From positions 1,426,001 through 1,490,000 of the forward strand of contig NZ_CP114289.2 in NCBI RefSeq assembly GCF_027111315.2: 64,000 nt of DNA, in the 5' to 3' direction. A program made the translations under genes and the position numbers. Of the stretch, positions 1 to 9,276 are shown piece after piece (the first letter of the stretch is position 1; the number at the start of each line of letters is the position of its first letter). Source of the DNA: Flavobacterium limnophilum. GTDB taxonomy: Bacteria > Bacteroidota > Bacteroidia > Flavobacteriales > Flavobacteriaceae. Under the pieces are notes generated by a model. It had not been told where the DNA came from, searched no databases, and saw only the letters and a list, made by a program, of their open reading frames with translations.

Positions 1-1
1 T

Positions 2-691
2 GAAGGATTGAAATATGGTGGCATCACCAACATGATGGACAGATTGTCCAATCCTGCCAAAATTGCAGCATTTAAAGTTGCCGATGAATTGAAAGACATC
101 ATGCGTCCGTTGTTTCAAAAGCACATGGATGACATCATCTCTGGACACTTCTCCAAAACAATGATGGAAGACTGGGCTAACGACGACAAAAACTTGTTGG
201 CTTGGAGAGCAGCTACAGGAGATACTAATTTCGAAAAAACTCCAGCCGGTGATTTTGAAATTTCAGAACAAGAATACTACGATAATGGAGTATTGATGGT
301 AGCCATGGTAAAAGCGGGTGTTGAATTGGCTTTCGAAGCAATGACTGATTCAGGAATTATCGAAGAGTCTGCTTACTATGAGTCATTACACGAAACTCCG
401 TTAATTGCCAACACTATCGCAAGAAAAAAATTATTCGAAATGAACCGTGTAATTTCTGACACTGCCGAGTACGGATGTTATTTGTTCGATCACGCTTGTA
501 AACCATTAATCGCCGATTACGTGAAAAACGCACCTAGCAACTTGGTAGGTCGTCCATTCAATGACGGAAGCAACGGAGTTGACAACAAAGAATTGATTGA
601 AGTGAATTCCATCATCAGAAATCACCCAGTTGAAGAAGTTGGAGCTTGGTTGAGAGAATCAATGACGGCAATGAAAAAAATTGTTGGATAA
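2..691 (+). CDS. ilvC: Ketol-acid reductoisomerase, C-terminal part
   Basis: This is the C-terminal 229 residues of ketol-acid reductoisomerase, which converts 2-acetolactate to 2,3-dihydroxy-isovalerate with NADPH in valine and isoleucine synthesis. The frame is open to the left edge, so the start lies outside the window. The text [17 protein letters not shown] and the later [12 protein letters not shown] and [13 protein letters not shown] segments match the C-terminal helical domains of the long (class II, E. coli-like) enzyme. The duplicated knotted domain explains the length after the Rossmann part. The gene ends with a double stop (taataa) and is followed by about 170 nt and a bidirectional hairpin terminator. 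The family call is firm; the operon upstream cannot be seen. Confidence 0.93.
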   Translation, partial: EGLKYGGITNMMDRLSNPAKIAAFKVADELKDIMRPLFQKHMDDIISGHFSKTMMEDWANDDKNLLAWRAATGDTNFEKTPAGDFEISEQEYYDNGVLMVAMVKAGVELAFEAMTDSGIIEESAYYESLHETPLIANTIARKKLFEMNRVISDTAEYGCYLFDHACKPLIADYVKNAPSNLVGRPFNDGSNGVDNKELIEVNSIIRNHPVEEVGAWLRESMTAMKKIVG

Positions 692-797
692 TAATAAAAT
701 CATCGCAAGATGCGCAGGGATTTGGCAAGCCTCTTTAGTTTCATAATATTTTGAATTAGTTAAAACTTATTAAAGAAATCAGAAATAGTCAATACAT

Positions 798-831
798 CAC
801 TTAACTCGAAAACGGAGTTGAGGGTTAAGTG
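798..831. repeat. Inverted repeat downstream of ilvC
   Basis: CACTTAAC (798-805) is repeated inverted as GTTAAGTG (824-831), with AACTC/GAGTT nested inside. It sits between ilvC and the terminator at 859-891. No T-tract follows, so it is not a terminator by itself; it may be an mRNA 3'-end structure or a dispersed repeat. Confidence 0.45.
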
Positions 832-858
832 AGGTAATCCCGAGAAATAATTTTGAAA

Positions 859-891
859 AGCGAGGTAGAGCAATTCTACCTCGCTTTTTTT
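859..891. terminator. Bidirectional terminator between ilvC and the exonuclease gene
   Basis: An 11-bp perfect stem AGCGAGGTAGA / TCTACCTCGCT (859-869 and 875-885) with a 5-nt loop is followed by a run of T on the plus strand. A-rich flanks on the left give U-rich sequence on the minus strand, so it can serve both converging genes. Confidence 0.85.
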
Positions 892-916
892 ATGAAATAA
901 ATGGAACAATTTTTAT

Positions 917-1513
917 TTAATTCAATCCCAATCTGGATTTTAGTTTCAGGAAAAGCAGGGCGATTTTATAAGCATCATCGGAAGAAGAATTCCGGTCGCT
1001 TTTAGGGATTTTGTAGATGTCGCACAATTCTTCAAGCGAAAATTGTTTGTTGTTGATGTCTGTCAATTTTCGATACATCACGTCAATATCCAAAGCTTCG
1101 TTTCTCAGTCTTCCACAACCCAATCTTTCCAAAGCGGCATTAATCATTTCCACGTCAAAATCAATGTGGTGTCCAACCAAAACGGCATTGCCGATAAACT
1201 CCACAAAAGCCTGAATGGCCTCGGCTTCTCCCATTTTTTTCATTTTGGTTTCAACCGTAAATTCATTGGAAATCCCGTTATCGTGAAAAAATTTATATTG
1301 GGCCAAAATGGTTTCAAAACTATCTGCAATATGGATGCTGTTGTTGATTACGCCAAAAGAACCAATAGACAAAATAACATCCTTGTGAAGACTCAAGCCG
1401 GTAGTTTCGGTAGATAAAATAACAAAGCGTTTTGATTTTGTATCAAATTTAGAAAGATAATCTTTCCAAAATTCAGGATATTCCTTATTGATATTTTTGA
1501 GCCAGTCTATCAT
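917..1513 (-). CDS. DnaQ/PolC-type 3'-5' exonuclease fold protein with degenerate active site
   Basis: A 198-residue protein of the DEDDh exonuclease fold. Motif I reads FVILSTETTGL: Glu36 is present but the usual first Asp is Ser34 (the codon is tct on the coding strand). Motif II GHHIDFD (114-120) is intact. Motif III is RNSSSDDA, where the position five before Asp180, normally the catalytic His, is Asn175. Two of the usual catalytic positions are therefore substituted, so it may be inactive, have altered metal use, or act as a binding module. It directly follows the cNMP/CBS/DUF294 gene (3-nt gap), a pairing also known in proteobacteria. It is too short and in the wrong context for a dedicated Pol III epsilon subunit. 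Confidence 0.8.
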   Translation of the reverse strand: MIDWLKNINKEYPEFWKDYLSKFDTKSKRFVILSTETTGLSLHKDVILSIGSFGVINNSIHIADSFETILAQYKFFHDNGISNEFTVETKMKKMGEAEAIQAFVEFIGNAVLVGHHIDFDVEMINAALERLGCGRLRNEALDIDVMYRKLTDINNKQFSLEELCDIYKIPKSDRNSSSDDAYKIALLFLKLKSRLGLN

Positions 1514-1516
1514 ATT

Positions 1517-3433
1517 TTATGAAAATTGGGTAAGTTTAAATTTTGTTTTTATCAATTCTTCCAATTCCCTCATTGGAGCCAACGCATTTTTTAAATTTTC
1601 CTTGTCCACTTTTGACAGTTCCTGCAAGTTGATGTATTGTCCTGAACTATCATTTTTTAAACCTTCCAAGGTTCTGAATTTTGACAACGTCAAGAAAGCT
1701 TCGGCACAATTTAGATAAATTTCTGCATTTTTAGGATCTATGATGGCCAATTGCTTGAATCGGAGATAGGTATTGTTTACACCCCGAATATTGTGGCTCA
1801 AAGCAAAAAGGCGAGCACCATCAACAAGCGGCATCAAAGCTAGTGTTTTAATATCGAACTTGTTTTTATATTCACCTTCCTCTTCCACGTTAAATTTCTT
1901 GAAAAAAGTTAAAGGCGAATTTTTTCTCAAGGCATCATTTCCCAGAAAATCAAAGAATAAAGCATTGTTTTTTACATTGTTAAAAATAACGTTTTCGATG
2001 GCTTCTTCAATCTTTGGTTCTCCAAAGGCGATTTCGAAATCAAAGAAAATACTGCTAATTTCGTTGCTGTTTTCTCCTGGAGTATTCATCCAGTTATTGT
2101 ATTGTTTAGTCCAGTCAGTCAATGATTTACACCAAAGCATATTACTTCCCATGTGCCCATTTGGACAAAATTCATAACCTACTTTTTCCAGATTGGAAGT
2201 TGTTCTTTTTCCCAATTTCAAGAAATAATCTTTCACATCCCTATATTTATCGGCAGTAACATCTTCGAAAATCAAGATACTGTCTTGATCTGTCGGCAAC
2301 AATTGTTCTTTACGTCCTTGGCTACCAATGCTTAACCAGGCAAAACGAACAGGAGGGGAGCCTAAATCCAGTATGGACAATTCAACCGAACGCTTAATGA
2401 TGGCCAAGTTAATTTCACTCGCAATATTGTTGATATTGGAAAGCGAAACATTTTTTTGAATTGATTTTTGAATAAGAGCTGTCAATCTATCTCGAATCAG
2501 TTTTAAATCCTTTGCAGATTGGGAACGTTTAATTTCTTTTATCAAAACTCCGGGATTATTGGCTTGGGCCACAATCAAATCGTGTTCGGAAATAATTCCT
2601 TTGATGTCTGATTTATCCGAACCATCCTTGGTCACGCACAAATGAGTCACATTGTTCCGCAACATTATCAATTGGGCTTCGGCCAAAGAAATGTTCTCGA
2701 CAACGGTAACCACTGGTGACGACATAATTTTATCGATAGTGCTGGTGATAGCGAATCTTCCCGTGGCAATTTTGGAACACATATCGGTATTTGTCACTAT
2801 TCCAATGGGCATATTGTTGTCGGCAATGATGGCTCCGGTGGTCAATGCGTCTGTCATTTGCTTGGCAACGTCTTGAATAAGGGTTGTCGTTGTAACTTTT
2901 AGAGGCGTATTGTTGTAGTTCAGCAACTGAAAATATTGCATTTCAGATTGCTGGTTCGAAAAGTAAACATTGTCAGAAATTAGTTTGCCGCTTAAATTTT
3001 CCTTGTCGGTTGGATTGCTGGTATTAGTGGCAAAACTTTGCAAAAGAAAGTCCAAAACCTCTGAATTATTGGCCACAAAAGGACGAAAAACAGCAATAGG
3101 TATGGCATAAATAATGCTTTCTTCACGAGCTTTGGCCGTCATCATGTAATTATTTTTGGCGAAAAACGGACGCAAGCCAAAAATATCTCCTTCAACACAT
3201 TTATTCAATAATGTTTCCTCTGCATCAGCAATTACCGACAAATTGACAACTCCTGAAGCCACAACGTAAAAAGAATCGTGTAGAACATCGTTTATTTGGA
3301 ACAATGTTTTATGTTTTTCCAAATTAATCACTCGAATATTGCTAGCAATTTCGGATAATTCTTCGAAATTCAAATTATCAAATGGCGGATATTGTTTTAA
3401 GAAATCTGCGATGTGCTCTGCAATTGTGTTCAT
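1517..3433 (-). CDS. cNMP-binding / CBS-pair / DUF294 nucleotidyltransferase-like protein
   Basis: A 638-residue cytosolic signalling protein. Residues about 10-125 form a cyclic-nucleotide-binding fold (FQINDVLHDSFYVVASG...VEGDIFGLRPFF). Residues about 175-290 are a CBS pair (GIVTNTDM and GIISEHDL). Residues about 330-470 are the GlnD-like DUF294 nucleotidyltransferase domain with the core GSQGRKEQLLPTDQD at about 370-384, and the rest is the DUF294 C-terminal domain. The family is thought to sense adenine nucleotides and modify or regulate a partner; its target is unknown. It is co-transcribed with the exonuclease-like gene just downstream. A weak -7 variant TATTTTTAC lies on the minus strand in the upstream gap. 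Confidence 0.88.
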   Translation of the reverse strand: MNTIAEHIADFLKQYPPFDNLNFEELSEIASNIRVINLEKHKTLFQINDVLHDSFYVVASGVVNLSVIADAEETLLNKCVEGDIFGLRPFFAKNNYMMTAKAREESIIYAIPIAVFRPFVANNSEVLDFLLQSFATNTSNPTDKENLSGKLISDNVYFSNQQSEMQYFQLLNYNNTPLKVTTTTLIQDVAKQMTDALTTGAIIADNNMPIGIVTNTDMCSKIATGRFAITSTIDKIMSSPVVTVVENISLAEAQLIMLRNNVTHLCVTKDGSDKSDIKGIISEHDLIVAQANNPGVLIKEIKRSQSAKDLKLIRDRLTALIQKSIQKNVSLSNINNIASEINLAIIKRSVELSILDLGSPPVRFAWLSIGSQGRKEQLLPTDQDSILIFEDVTADKYRDVKDYFLKLGKRTTSNLEKVGYEFCPNGHMGSNMLWCKSLTDWTKQYNNWMNTPGENSNEISSIFFDFEIAFGEPKIEEAIENVIFNNVKNNALFFDFLGNDALRKNSPLTFFKKFNVEEEGEYKNKFDIKTLALMPLVDGARLFALSHNIRGVNNTYLRFKQLAIIDPKNAEIYLNCAEAFLTLSKFRTLEGLKNDSSGQYINLQELSKVDKENLKNALAPMRELEELIKTKFKLTQFS

Positions 3434-3611
3434 AGTAGGTTTTATATTGTCGAATGTAAAAATAATAAATTAATAAATCATAATACCGCCATTGACAGCC
3501 TAAAACGATTAATTTATAAATTTCTTAATTTTTTCTTAAAAGAACCAAGAATTACAACAAAATTAATGTAGTTATTTTAAATTCACGACTTAATCTAAAA
3601 TATTTCAAATC

Positions 3612-4118
3612 ATGGGATTACAAAAGAAAATTCATTTGTTATTTATGGCCTTTTTGACCATAACTTTAGTTGATGCACAAGAAAAACCTGCAAGTCCTCC
3701 AGCAGTTGCAACAGGCAAAATTAATGGTGCCAACATCAGCATCAATTACAGCAGCCCGTCCGTAAAAGGGAGAGTGATTTGGGGAGAATTAGTTCCATTC
3801 AACAAGGTTTGGCGCGCCGGTGCCAATGAAGCGACGACTATCGAAACAGACAAAGAGCTTAGCATTGAAGGCCAAAAATTGCCTGCGGGAAAATATTCTT
3901 TTTTTGTGATACCAAATGAAAAAGAATGCGTGATCATTTTTAACAAAGAAGCCAAACAATGGGGTGCTTATAAATATAATGAAAGCCAAGACCAATTGCG
4001 GGTAACCGTAAAACAAAAAATGGCTGACACAAGTACCGAAAGATTGGTTTATACCATCAACAAGAATTCAATAGTATTGACTTGGGAAAAATGGAATATT
4101 CCAATTTCAGTTAAATAA
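3612..4118 (+). CDS. DUF2911 domain secreted protein
   Basis: A 168-residue protein with an N-terminal signal peptide (hydrophobic LLFMAFLTITLVDA, cleavage near AQEKP). The mature part has the DUF2911 hallmark of a GKINGANISINYSSPSVKGR strand, GELVPFNKVWRAGANEATT, then LPAGKYSFFVIPNEKE and a C-terminal ILTWEKW. The family is common in Bacteroidota and its function is not established; it is probably periplasmic or surface-exposed. It is a single gene, divergent from the DUF294 gene and closed by the hairpin at 4142-4179. Confidence 0.87.
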   Translation: MGLQKKIHLLFMAFLTITLVDAQEKPASPPAVATGKINGANISINYSSPSVKGRVIWGELVPFNKVWRAGANEATTIETDKELSIEGQKLPAGKYSFFVIPNEKECVIIFNKEAKQWGAYKYNESQDQLRVTVKQKMADTSTERLVYTINKNSIVLTWEKWNIPISVK

Positions 4119-4141
4119 TATAAAAAATATTTATTTCTTGT

Positions 4142-4179
4142 AAAGCATTGTCAAGAATATTGATAATGCTTTTTTTATT
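4142..4179 (+). terminator. Terminator of the DUF2911 gene
   Basis: A 13-bp stem AAAGCATTGTCAA / TTGATAATGCTTT (4142-4154 and 4160-4172, one G-T wobble) runs into a T-tract, 23 nt after the stop codon. With the minus-strand terminator at 4329-4366 it accounts for most of the 329-nt gap; the AT-rich stretch between them shows no gene. Confidence 0.85.
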
Positions 4180-4328
4180 ATGTAAACACTGGATTTATAT
4201 AGAAAAAGTATCAAATCAGCTCGTTTTTATGTCCATTGCCAGTATTATAATATGCACTATAATTTATATTATGTAAAATAGAATTTTGTAAATCATTATT
4301 ACCAGTTTATTAGATATACCTTTTATAA

Positions 4329-4366
4329 AAAAAGAAACGGACAATAAACCTATTGCCCGTTTCTTT
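4329..4366 (-). terminator. Terminator of the sugar-utilisation operon
   Basis: A 15-bp stem AAAGAAACGGACAAT / ATTGCCCGTTTCTTT with one mismatch (4331-4345 and 4352-4366). On the minus strand the stem is followed by a T-tract, so it terminates the operon whose last gene ends at 4448. Confidence 0.82.
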
Positions 4367-4447
4367 ATAGAAGTAAATTATTAAAAATGAAATGCAAAAT
4401 TATTGTTTTTGCAATATCCATTATCCATATTTTCCAAATCTTTGGGT

Positions 4448-5773
4448 TTAATATTTTTTTGAAACTTTATAAGTGCTATAGCCATATAAAGTTACAACGC
4501 CCAAACATAGCAACGGCAAAATAAACGAAAAATTCACTTCAGGAATAAATCCCAAAATCTTCATATCCGAAAATCCTGGACCGCCCCAATCTAATACACT
4601 GGCTTGCAACAATGGCATTAATGCGCCACCCACAATAGCCATAACCAAACCAGAAGAACCAATTTTAGCTTCATCGCCCATGTCTTTTAAGGCAATCCCG
4701 TAAATGGTTGGAAACATGATGGACATGAAAATTGAAATTGAAATCAAGGAAATCAAGCCCGGCATTCCTTGCAATAGAATTGCTCCTGCAGCACAAATCA
4801 TTCCACCAATACCAAAATAGATCAGCATTCTGGAAGGATTTATGGTTTTCATCATGGCCGTACCTATCCATCTTCCTGTCAAAAACAACAGCATGGCTCC
4901 AATATTGTAATTTGTTGCAGTAATATTTAACCCATAAGTAGCATTAATATTATCAACATATTGATACATAAAAGTCCAACACAAAATTTGGGCACCCACG
5001 TAAAATGCCTGTGCAACAACCCCGTTTTTGTAATTTTTATTGGCCCATAATTTTTTGAAGGATTCGGAGATGGACATTTTTTCTTCATGAACCGTTTTAG
5101 GCATTTTGGTAAAAAGAATAATAATCAAAATGGCCAATACAAAAATCCCCAATCCGATATAAGGAATGCTTATGATGTCCAAATCGTGTTCCCTAATGGA
5201 TGCCAATTCGCCAGCAGACAGGGCTTTGAATGTTTCAGGAGTGTAATTGTTGGATTTTATGCTTCCAATAACCAATTCCTGTGCCAAAACTAATCCGGTT
5301 ATCGCTCCAATTGGGTTGAATGCCTGGGCAAAATTCAAACGTTGCGTAGCCGTGTCTTTATGACCCAGGAACAAAATCAAGGGGTTCGAAGTGGTTTCCA
5401 GGAAAGCCAAACCACAGGTAATGACCCATAGCGAGATAAGGAAAAAGGTATAACTCTGGTAATGCGCTGCCGGATAGAACAAGAAAGCTCCGGTCGCATA
5501 CAACACGAGTCCCAAGACTATTCCGGACTTGTAACTGTATTTCCTGATGAAAAGTGCCGCCGGGAAAGCCATAAAAAAGTAGCCAAAATAGAACGCCATT
5601 TGAACAAAGGATGCCTGCAAATTCGAAAGTTCCGGCATTACCTTTTTGAAGGTCGACACCATCGGTGCGGTTAATTCATTTGCAATTCCCCAAAGGGCGA
5701 ACAATATGGTAATTATGATAAATTGAAAGGCTAATTCTTTACTGACTACGGGAATTTTTTTGGTTAGATTCAT
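4448..5773 (-). CDS. FucP-type sugar/H+ symporter (MFS)
   Basis: A 441-residue, about 12-helix inner-membrane permease of the L-fucose permease branch of the major facilitator superfamily. Diagnostic text includes FQFIIITILFALWGIANELTAP, LQASFVQMAFYFGYFFMAFPA, and FLETTSNPLILFLGH followed by RLNFAQAFNPIGA. Members carry fucose, glucose, galactose or fructose with protons. It is the last gene of the sugar operon, 11 nt after the PfkB kinase, so the likely substrate is a ketohexose such as fructose; specificity cannot be read from sequence. Confidence 0.85.
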   Translation of the reverse strand: MNLTKKIPVVSKELAFQFIIITILFALWGIANELTAPMVSTFKKVMPELSNLQASFVQMAFYFGYFFMAFPAALFIRKYSYKSGIVLGLVLYATGAFLFYPAAHYQSYTFFLISLWVITCGLAFLETTSNPLILFLGHKDTATQRLNFAQAFNPIGAITGLVLAQELVIGSIKSNNYTPETFKALSAGELASIREHDLDIISIPYIGLGIFVLAILIIILFTKMPKTVHEEKMSISESFKKLWANKNYKNGVVAQAFYVGAQILCWTFMYQYVDNINATYGLNITATNYNIGAMLLFLTGRWIGTAMMKTINPSRMLIYFGIGGMICAAGAILLQGMPGLISLISISIFMSIMFPTIYGIALKDMGDEAKIGSSGLVMAIVGGALMPLLQASVLDWGGPGFSDMKILGFIPEVNFSFILPLLCLGVVTLYGYSTYKVSKKY

Positions 5774-5784
5774 TGTTAGATTTA

Positions 5785-6720
5785 TTAATTATTTGAAAAT
5801 GTGTTTGTTTTTTTGGAATTAGTGTGTTCAAAACCACACAAAAATTCGTCAATTTCTGATTGTGGAATTACTGGATTTGCTCCTTCGCTTTGGGCTACAA
5901 TGGCACCAATGGCACAAGCGTGATTCAGCGCATATTGGGGATTTTCTCCATTGAGCAATTTTATGATTAGTGCTGCCAAAAAAGAATCTCCGGAACCCAC
6001 CGTGTCTACTACATTTACCTTGAATCCGCAATTGTAATAAAAAGTTTCGTTAGTATATAAAACCGCACCGTGTGAACCCAAAGTCACACAAACAGTTGGC
6101 GTATTGGTTTCCTTTGAAACGAATTTAATGTTTTGTTCCAACGACTTTTTATTGGAATGCATGTCTTCGCAAATTTCATTTAACTCGTCGTCGTTAAACT
6201 TAATAAAATCAGCAGTTTCCATTAAATCTACAATAGTTTTTTTGGCATAATGCGGACTTCTCAAGTTCACGTCAAATATTTTATATTTGGCAACCTTCAA
6301 AAGTTCTTTTAGGGTATTTTTAGAAACCAAATCCCTGGAAGACAAACTTCCGTAAACCAAAAAATCAGCGTTTTTTACTAGTTCAATATTCTCGTTTGTT
6401 GTTTCAATTTTATCCCAAGCCGAAGGATAATTGATATCGTAAGACGCATTTCCTTTTTCGTTCAAAATTACGTTCACGATTCCCGTTGCATAAGTTTCAT
6501 TGACTTGAATAGCCTTGGTATCAATGCCTTGATTATTCAAATAATCGACCAATATTTTGCCATTGGCATCGTTTCCAACACTGCTAATCATGGCAACCTC
6601 CCCTCCTAGCGAATTTAGTCTTGAGGCCACATTCAGCGGTGCTCCTCCAATTTTTTTGTGTTCGAGGAAAACATCGAAAAGGATTTCTCCAAAACAAACA
6701 CCTTTTAATTTATTTTTCAT
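5785..6720 (-). CDS. PfkB-family carbohydrate kinase, probable fructokinase
   Basis: A 311-residue ribokinase-fold kinase. The N-terminal signature IGGAPLNVASRLNSLGG and the C-terminal signature DTVGSGDSFLAALI (GSGD oxyanion hole and catalytic Asp) are both present. The opening GVCFGEILFDVF and the KIGGAPLNVA pattern resemble fructokinases. Between an epimerase of the tagatose/psicose type and a FucP permease, the best inference is ATP-dependent phosphorylation of fructose, or of the primary ketohexose, in the cytosol. The start ATG lies 59 nt after the epimerase stop. Confidence 0.83.
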   Translation of the reverse strand: MKNKLKGVCFGEILFDVFLEHKKIGGAPLNVASRLNSLGGEVAMISSVGNDANGKILVDYLNNQGIDTKAIQVNETYATGIVNVILNEKGNASYDINYPSAWDKIETTNENIELVKNADFLVYGSLSSRDLVSKNTLKELLKVAKYKIFDVNLRSPHYAKKTIVDLMETADFIKFNDDELNEICEDMHSNKKSLEQNIKFVSKETNTPTVCVTLGSHGAVLYTNETFYYNCGFKVNVVDTVGSGDSFLAALIIKLLNGENPQYALNHACAIGAIVAQSEGANPVIPQSEIDEFLCGFEHTNSKKTNTFSNN

Positions 6721-6779
6721 TTTTATCTTTTTTTGCGTAAAACAATATTTTTTGTAATTCTTTTATACTCGTTTAATAA

Positions 6780-7625
6780 TTATTTATACCATTTATCAAC
6801 CATATTTCTCATAAACAACAAACTTCCTTTGGCCAAATCTTCCGAATTGTACTTGGAAGGTCTCCACAAAGAGGTTGACCCAACCAATTCTTTTATTTCC
6901 GAAGAAAAATTCTCGAGAACCAATGGCCCTTGGTAATCAATTTCGCCCAAAGCCTTGAAAAAATCACCCCAATGCACGTTGCCTTCTCCCGTCATTCCCC
7001 GATCGCTTTCGGTAATGTGGACGTGTTTCAAATTATTTCCTGCCTGAATAATTGGCTCGTAGAAATTTTTTTCTTCAATATTCATGTGAAAAGTATCCAA
7101 ATGCAAACCAATATTCGGTTTACCAATACTTTCAATCATCTCCAAAACTTCCTCGGCAGCAGTAAACACATAGCTTTCGTAACGGTTAATCGGCTCGGGA
7201 GCAATCGTGATGTCATGCTTTTGAGCATAATCGGCCACTTCCGAAAACACTTGCTTGATAATTGCTTTTTCATTCAATGTGCAAGAATTTCCCGTGAATG
7301 TCCCGATGGCGGAATGCAAAACGCCTCCCAAAAAATCGCCCTCCATTTCGGCCACTTTATCAACCGCCGATTTCATAATGGCCGTTGCTTGTTCCGGATA
7401 AAAAGGAATATGGCAATTCGCTGGTAAATTTAAGGTACAACGACCCAAAATACCGTATTTGTCCAGCAGTTTTTTTGTTTTTTTTGCATCGAAATCCAAA
7501 GAAGCCGGCAAAATAATTTCGAGCATGTCAAAACCGTATTCGGCTGTTTTTTCTATGGCAAAACGTCCGCTGTCGGCACTCCAACCAGGGATAAATGATA
7601 AAATTGTGGTTCCAAAAAGTGGCAT
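6780..7625 (-). CDS. D-tagatose/D-psicose 3-epimerase-family TIM-barrel enzyme
   Basis: A 281-residue xylose-isomerase-like TIM barrel. The four metal ligands of ketose 3-epimerases are visible as Glu144 (EPINRYES), Asp177 (HLDTFHMNIEE), His203 (HVHITESDRG) and Glu238 (LVLENFS). Their spacings of 33, 26 and 35 residues equal those of the Pseudomonas cichorii enzyme (E152, D185, H211, E246). The predicted reaction is C3 epimerisation of a free ketohexose, for example psicose to fructose. A hydroxypyruvate isomerase-like label is the alternative. It is the second gene of the operon, after the porin and before the kinase and permease. Confidence 0.82.
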   Translation of the reverse strand: MPLFGTTILSFIPGWSADSGRFAIEKTAEYGFDMLEIILPASLDFDAKKTKKLLDKYGILGRCTLNLPANCHIPFYPEQATAIMKSAVDKVAEMEGDFLGGVLHSAIGTFTGNSCTLNEKAIIKQVFSEVADYAQKHDITIAPEPINRYESYVFTAAEEVLEMIESIGKPNIGLHLDTFHMNIEEKNFYEPIIQAGNNLKHVHITESDRGMTGEGNVHWGDFFKALGEIDYQGPLVLENFSSEIKELVGSTSLWRPSKYNSEDLAKGSLLFMRNMVDKWYK

Positions 7626-7676
7626 ATTTATTTAATTTTAAATTAGTTGTATTTTTTATTCTAAAAGATGGATTTA

Positions 7677-9059
7677 TTAAAACAACCACCATTCTGTTTT
7701 TACTCCAACATAAGAACCCCAGCTTTTTTGGTTCACTTGCAAATATGGCGAGTAATTATGGTCACGGGCGTAATCGTTGTAGTGTGCCAACGTATAAACC
7801 AATCGAATGTGCGGACGACTCCAAGGATCTTTTTTCCCCAACGGAACAATGGTTGGTGCAAAAGAAAATTTCCACATATTGGCATCCGGATTGTCACCGT
7901 CTTTTCGACTGGCGTAATGCACCTCTTCAATTAAATGCAACCATTTGGTAACATAATAGAAGCTTCTAAAACCTACCACAAAATCTGTTTTCTCGTTGAA
8001 AATTTGATTTCCGTTGAAATATTCGTCCGTGTTGGTGCTGGCAGAACCGCCTTTGCTTTTGGTAAAAACACCATAACCATTGAGACTAAATTTATCCGAA
8101 AGATTCAATAAAAAATGTTCCACCATCGTAAAGGAATAGGCATTTTTGTATTTTCCTTCATCATCCGGAGCACCGTAAGTTGCCCAAGTAAACGTGTTAC
8201 CGTTATCGCCACCATTGGCAATTCCCACTCCATAACGAGCAGACAACTGATTGAAAGAACCCGGTAATTTGGTTTTAAAAGGATTGTTGTACTTCGCTCC
8301 CATAACCCAACCTTTGTCGGCAGCATATACTTTAGAAGCCTCTTTGGAGTTGGCCGAAACATAATGAAATTCCCCCAAAAGTTTCAGAATTCCCTCGTTT
8401 TTAAAAGGAATGCTGTGCTCCCCTATCCAAACCATGCGCTGGCGAATGGCTGGATTAGTGGCGCCGGCAACGCTAATTTCGTAATTATAAGGATAGACAT
8501 TGGTCGAATCGGCAGAAGCGGGCATCAACATCGTCAATTCGGTATTTTTATGGCTTACGCCAAATCCTTGCGCGGAATGATCGTCAAAATAAAAATAATC
8601 ACTGATGTGAATGTCATCGTAGCGACGAAAACGCGATCCAGCCCAAGCCGACCATTTGCTGCCCATAATATTTCGGGCTTCGACGAAAGCTTCGGGTAGA
8701 ATAAAAGTCAATCCACCATTGGAACGGGAACTCACGTTTCCCACAAATTGTCCGTTGGCTGAATACATTCCCAACCGTATTTGAAAAGTGACATTGGTAC
8801 TGTCTTTGTCGATAATTTTTGGCGTGAAATGTATCGCAGGCAGAATATCGATATAGTCTGTTTGTTCCATTCTTCCTCCCAAGGAACCTTGGCCGGAAAG
8901 GTTTAATGGTTTCCACATGTTTCCTTCCCCATTTGGCGAAAGCCCGACACCTATTCGCCCGGTTGTACCCAAGGAAAAATTGGGATTGGTAATCACCACT
9001 TGCGAATATCCGGCCATGGAAGTTATTGAAATCAGTAATAAAAAAAGCTTGGTTTTCAT
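7677..9059 (-). CDS. LamB-like outer-membrane carbohydrate porin
   Basis: A 460-residue protein with signal peptide (MKTKLFLLLISITSMAGYSQ) and a predicted beta-barrel of alternating strands ending in EWWLF, as expected for an outer-membrane porin. The stretch SRFRRYDDIHISDYFYFDDHSAQGFGV and the C-terminal SWGSYVGVKTEWW resemble maltoporin/ScrY-type sugar porins. It is first in the operon with the epimerase, kinase and permease. A LamB-type porin rather than a SusC/SusD pair suggests uptake of a small free sugar. Confidence 0.75.
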   Translation of the reverse strand: MKTKLFLLLISITSMAGYSQVVITNPNFSLGTTGRIGVGLSPNGEGNMWKPLNLSGQGSLGGRMEQTDYIDILPAIHFTPKIIDKDSTNVTFQIRLGMYSANGQFVGNVSSRSNGGLTFILPEAFVEARNIMGSKWSAWAGSRFRRYDDIHISDYFYFDDHSAQGFGVSHKNTELTMLMPASADSTNVYPYNYEISVAGATNPAIRQRMVWIGEHSIPFKNEGILKLLGEFHYVSANSKEASKVYAADKGWVMGAKYNNPFKTKLPGSFNQLSARYGVGIANGGDNGNTFTWATYGAPDDEGKYKNAYSFTMVEHFLLNLSDKFSLNGYGVFTKSKGGSASTNTDEYFNGNQIFNEKTDFVVGFRSFYYVTKWLHLIEEVHYASRKDGDNPDANMWKFSFAPTIVPLGKKDPWSRPHIRLVYTLAHYNDYARDHNYSPYLQVNQKSWGSYVGVKTEWWLF

Positions 9060-9108
9060 CGGTTTGTTGTTAAGCGTTAATTTTCATTTTTTGAATAATC
9101 TTCGAATT

Positions 9109-9124
9109 GTTTTAATAAACGTCA
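9109..9124. promoter_or_regulatory. Candidate operator copy 1 for the Nudix-type regulator
   Basis: Read on the minus strand this is TGACGTTTATTAAAAC. It matches the copy at 9277-9291 (TGACGTTTAATAAAC) in opposite orientation. It lies about 20 nt downstream of the predicted porin start site, a position suited to repression. Regulator binding is inference only. Confidence 0.35.
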
Positions 9125-9141
9125 TTTTGACTATTGTTTTT

Positions 9142-9149
9142 CAAATGTA
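9142..9149 (-). promoter_or_regulatory. -7 element of the porin/sugar operon promoter
   Basis: TACATTTG on the minus strand matches the Bacteroidota -7 consensus TAnnTTTG. It lies 82 nt upstream of the porin ATG, leaving a leader that contains operator candidate copy 1. TTG triplets occur further upstream in a TTGTTGTTG run and could serve as the -33 box. Confidence 0.5.
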
Positions 9150-9276
9150 AAAATAATTATTATACAACAACAAAAAAATAATCAATATTTTTAAAATAAA
9201 CATAATTTTAAACCTTTTATAATGGTAATGTAATAAAATTACAGCTTATTTTGCCAATAATTAAATATTGTTCTAT

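Noticed and set aside
917..1513. Exonuclease-like gene as the Pol III proofreading subunit
   Set aside because: Two catalytic positions are substituted and the gene is coupled to a DUF294 signalling protein.
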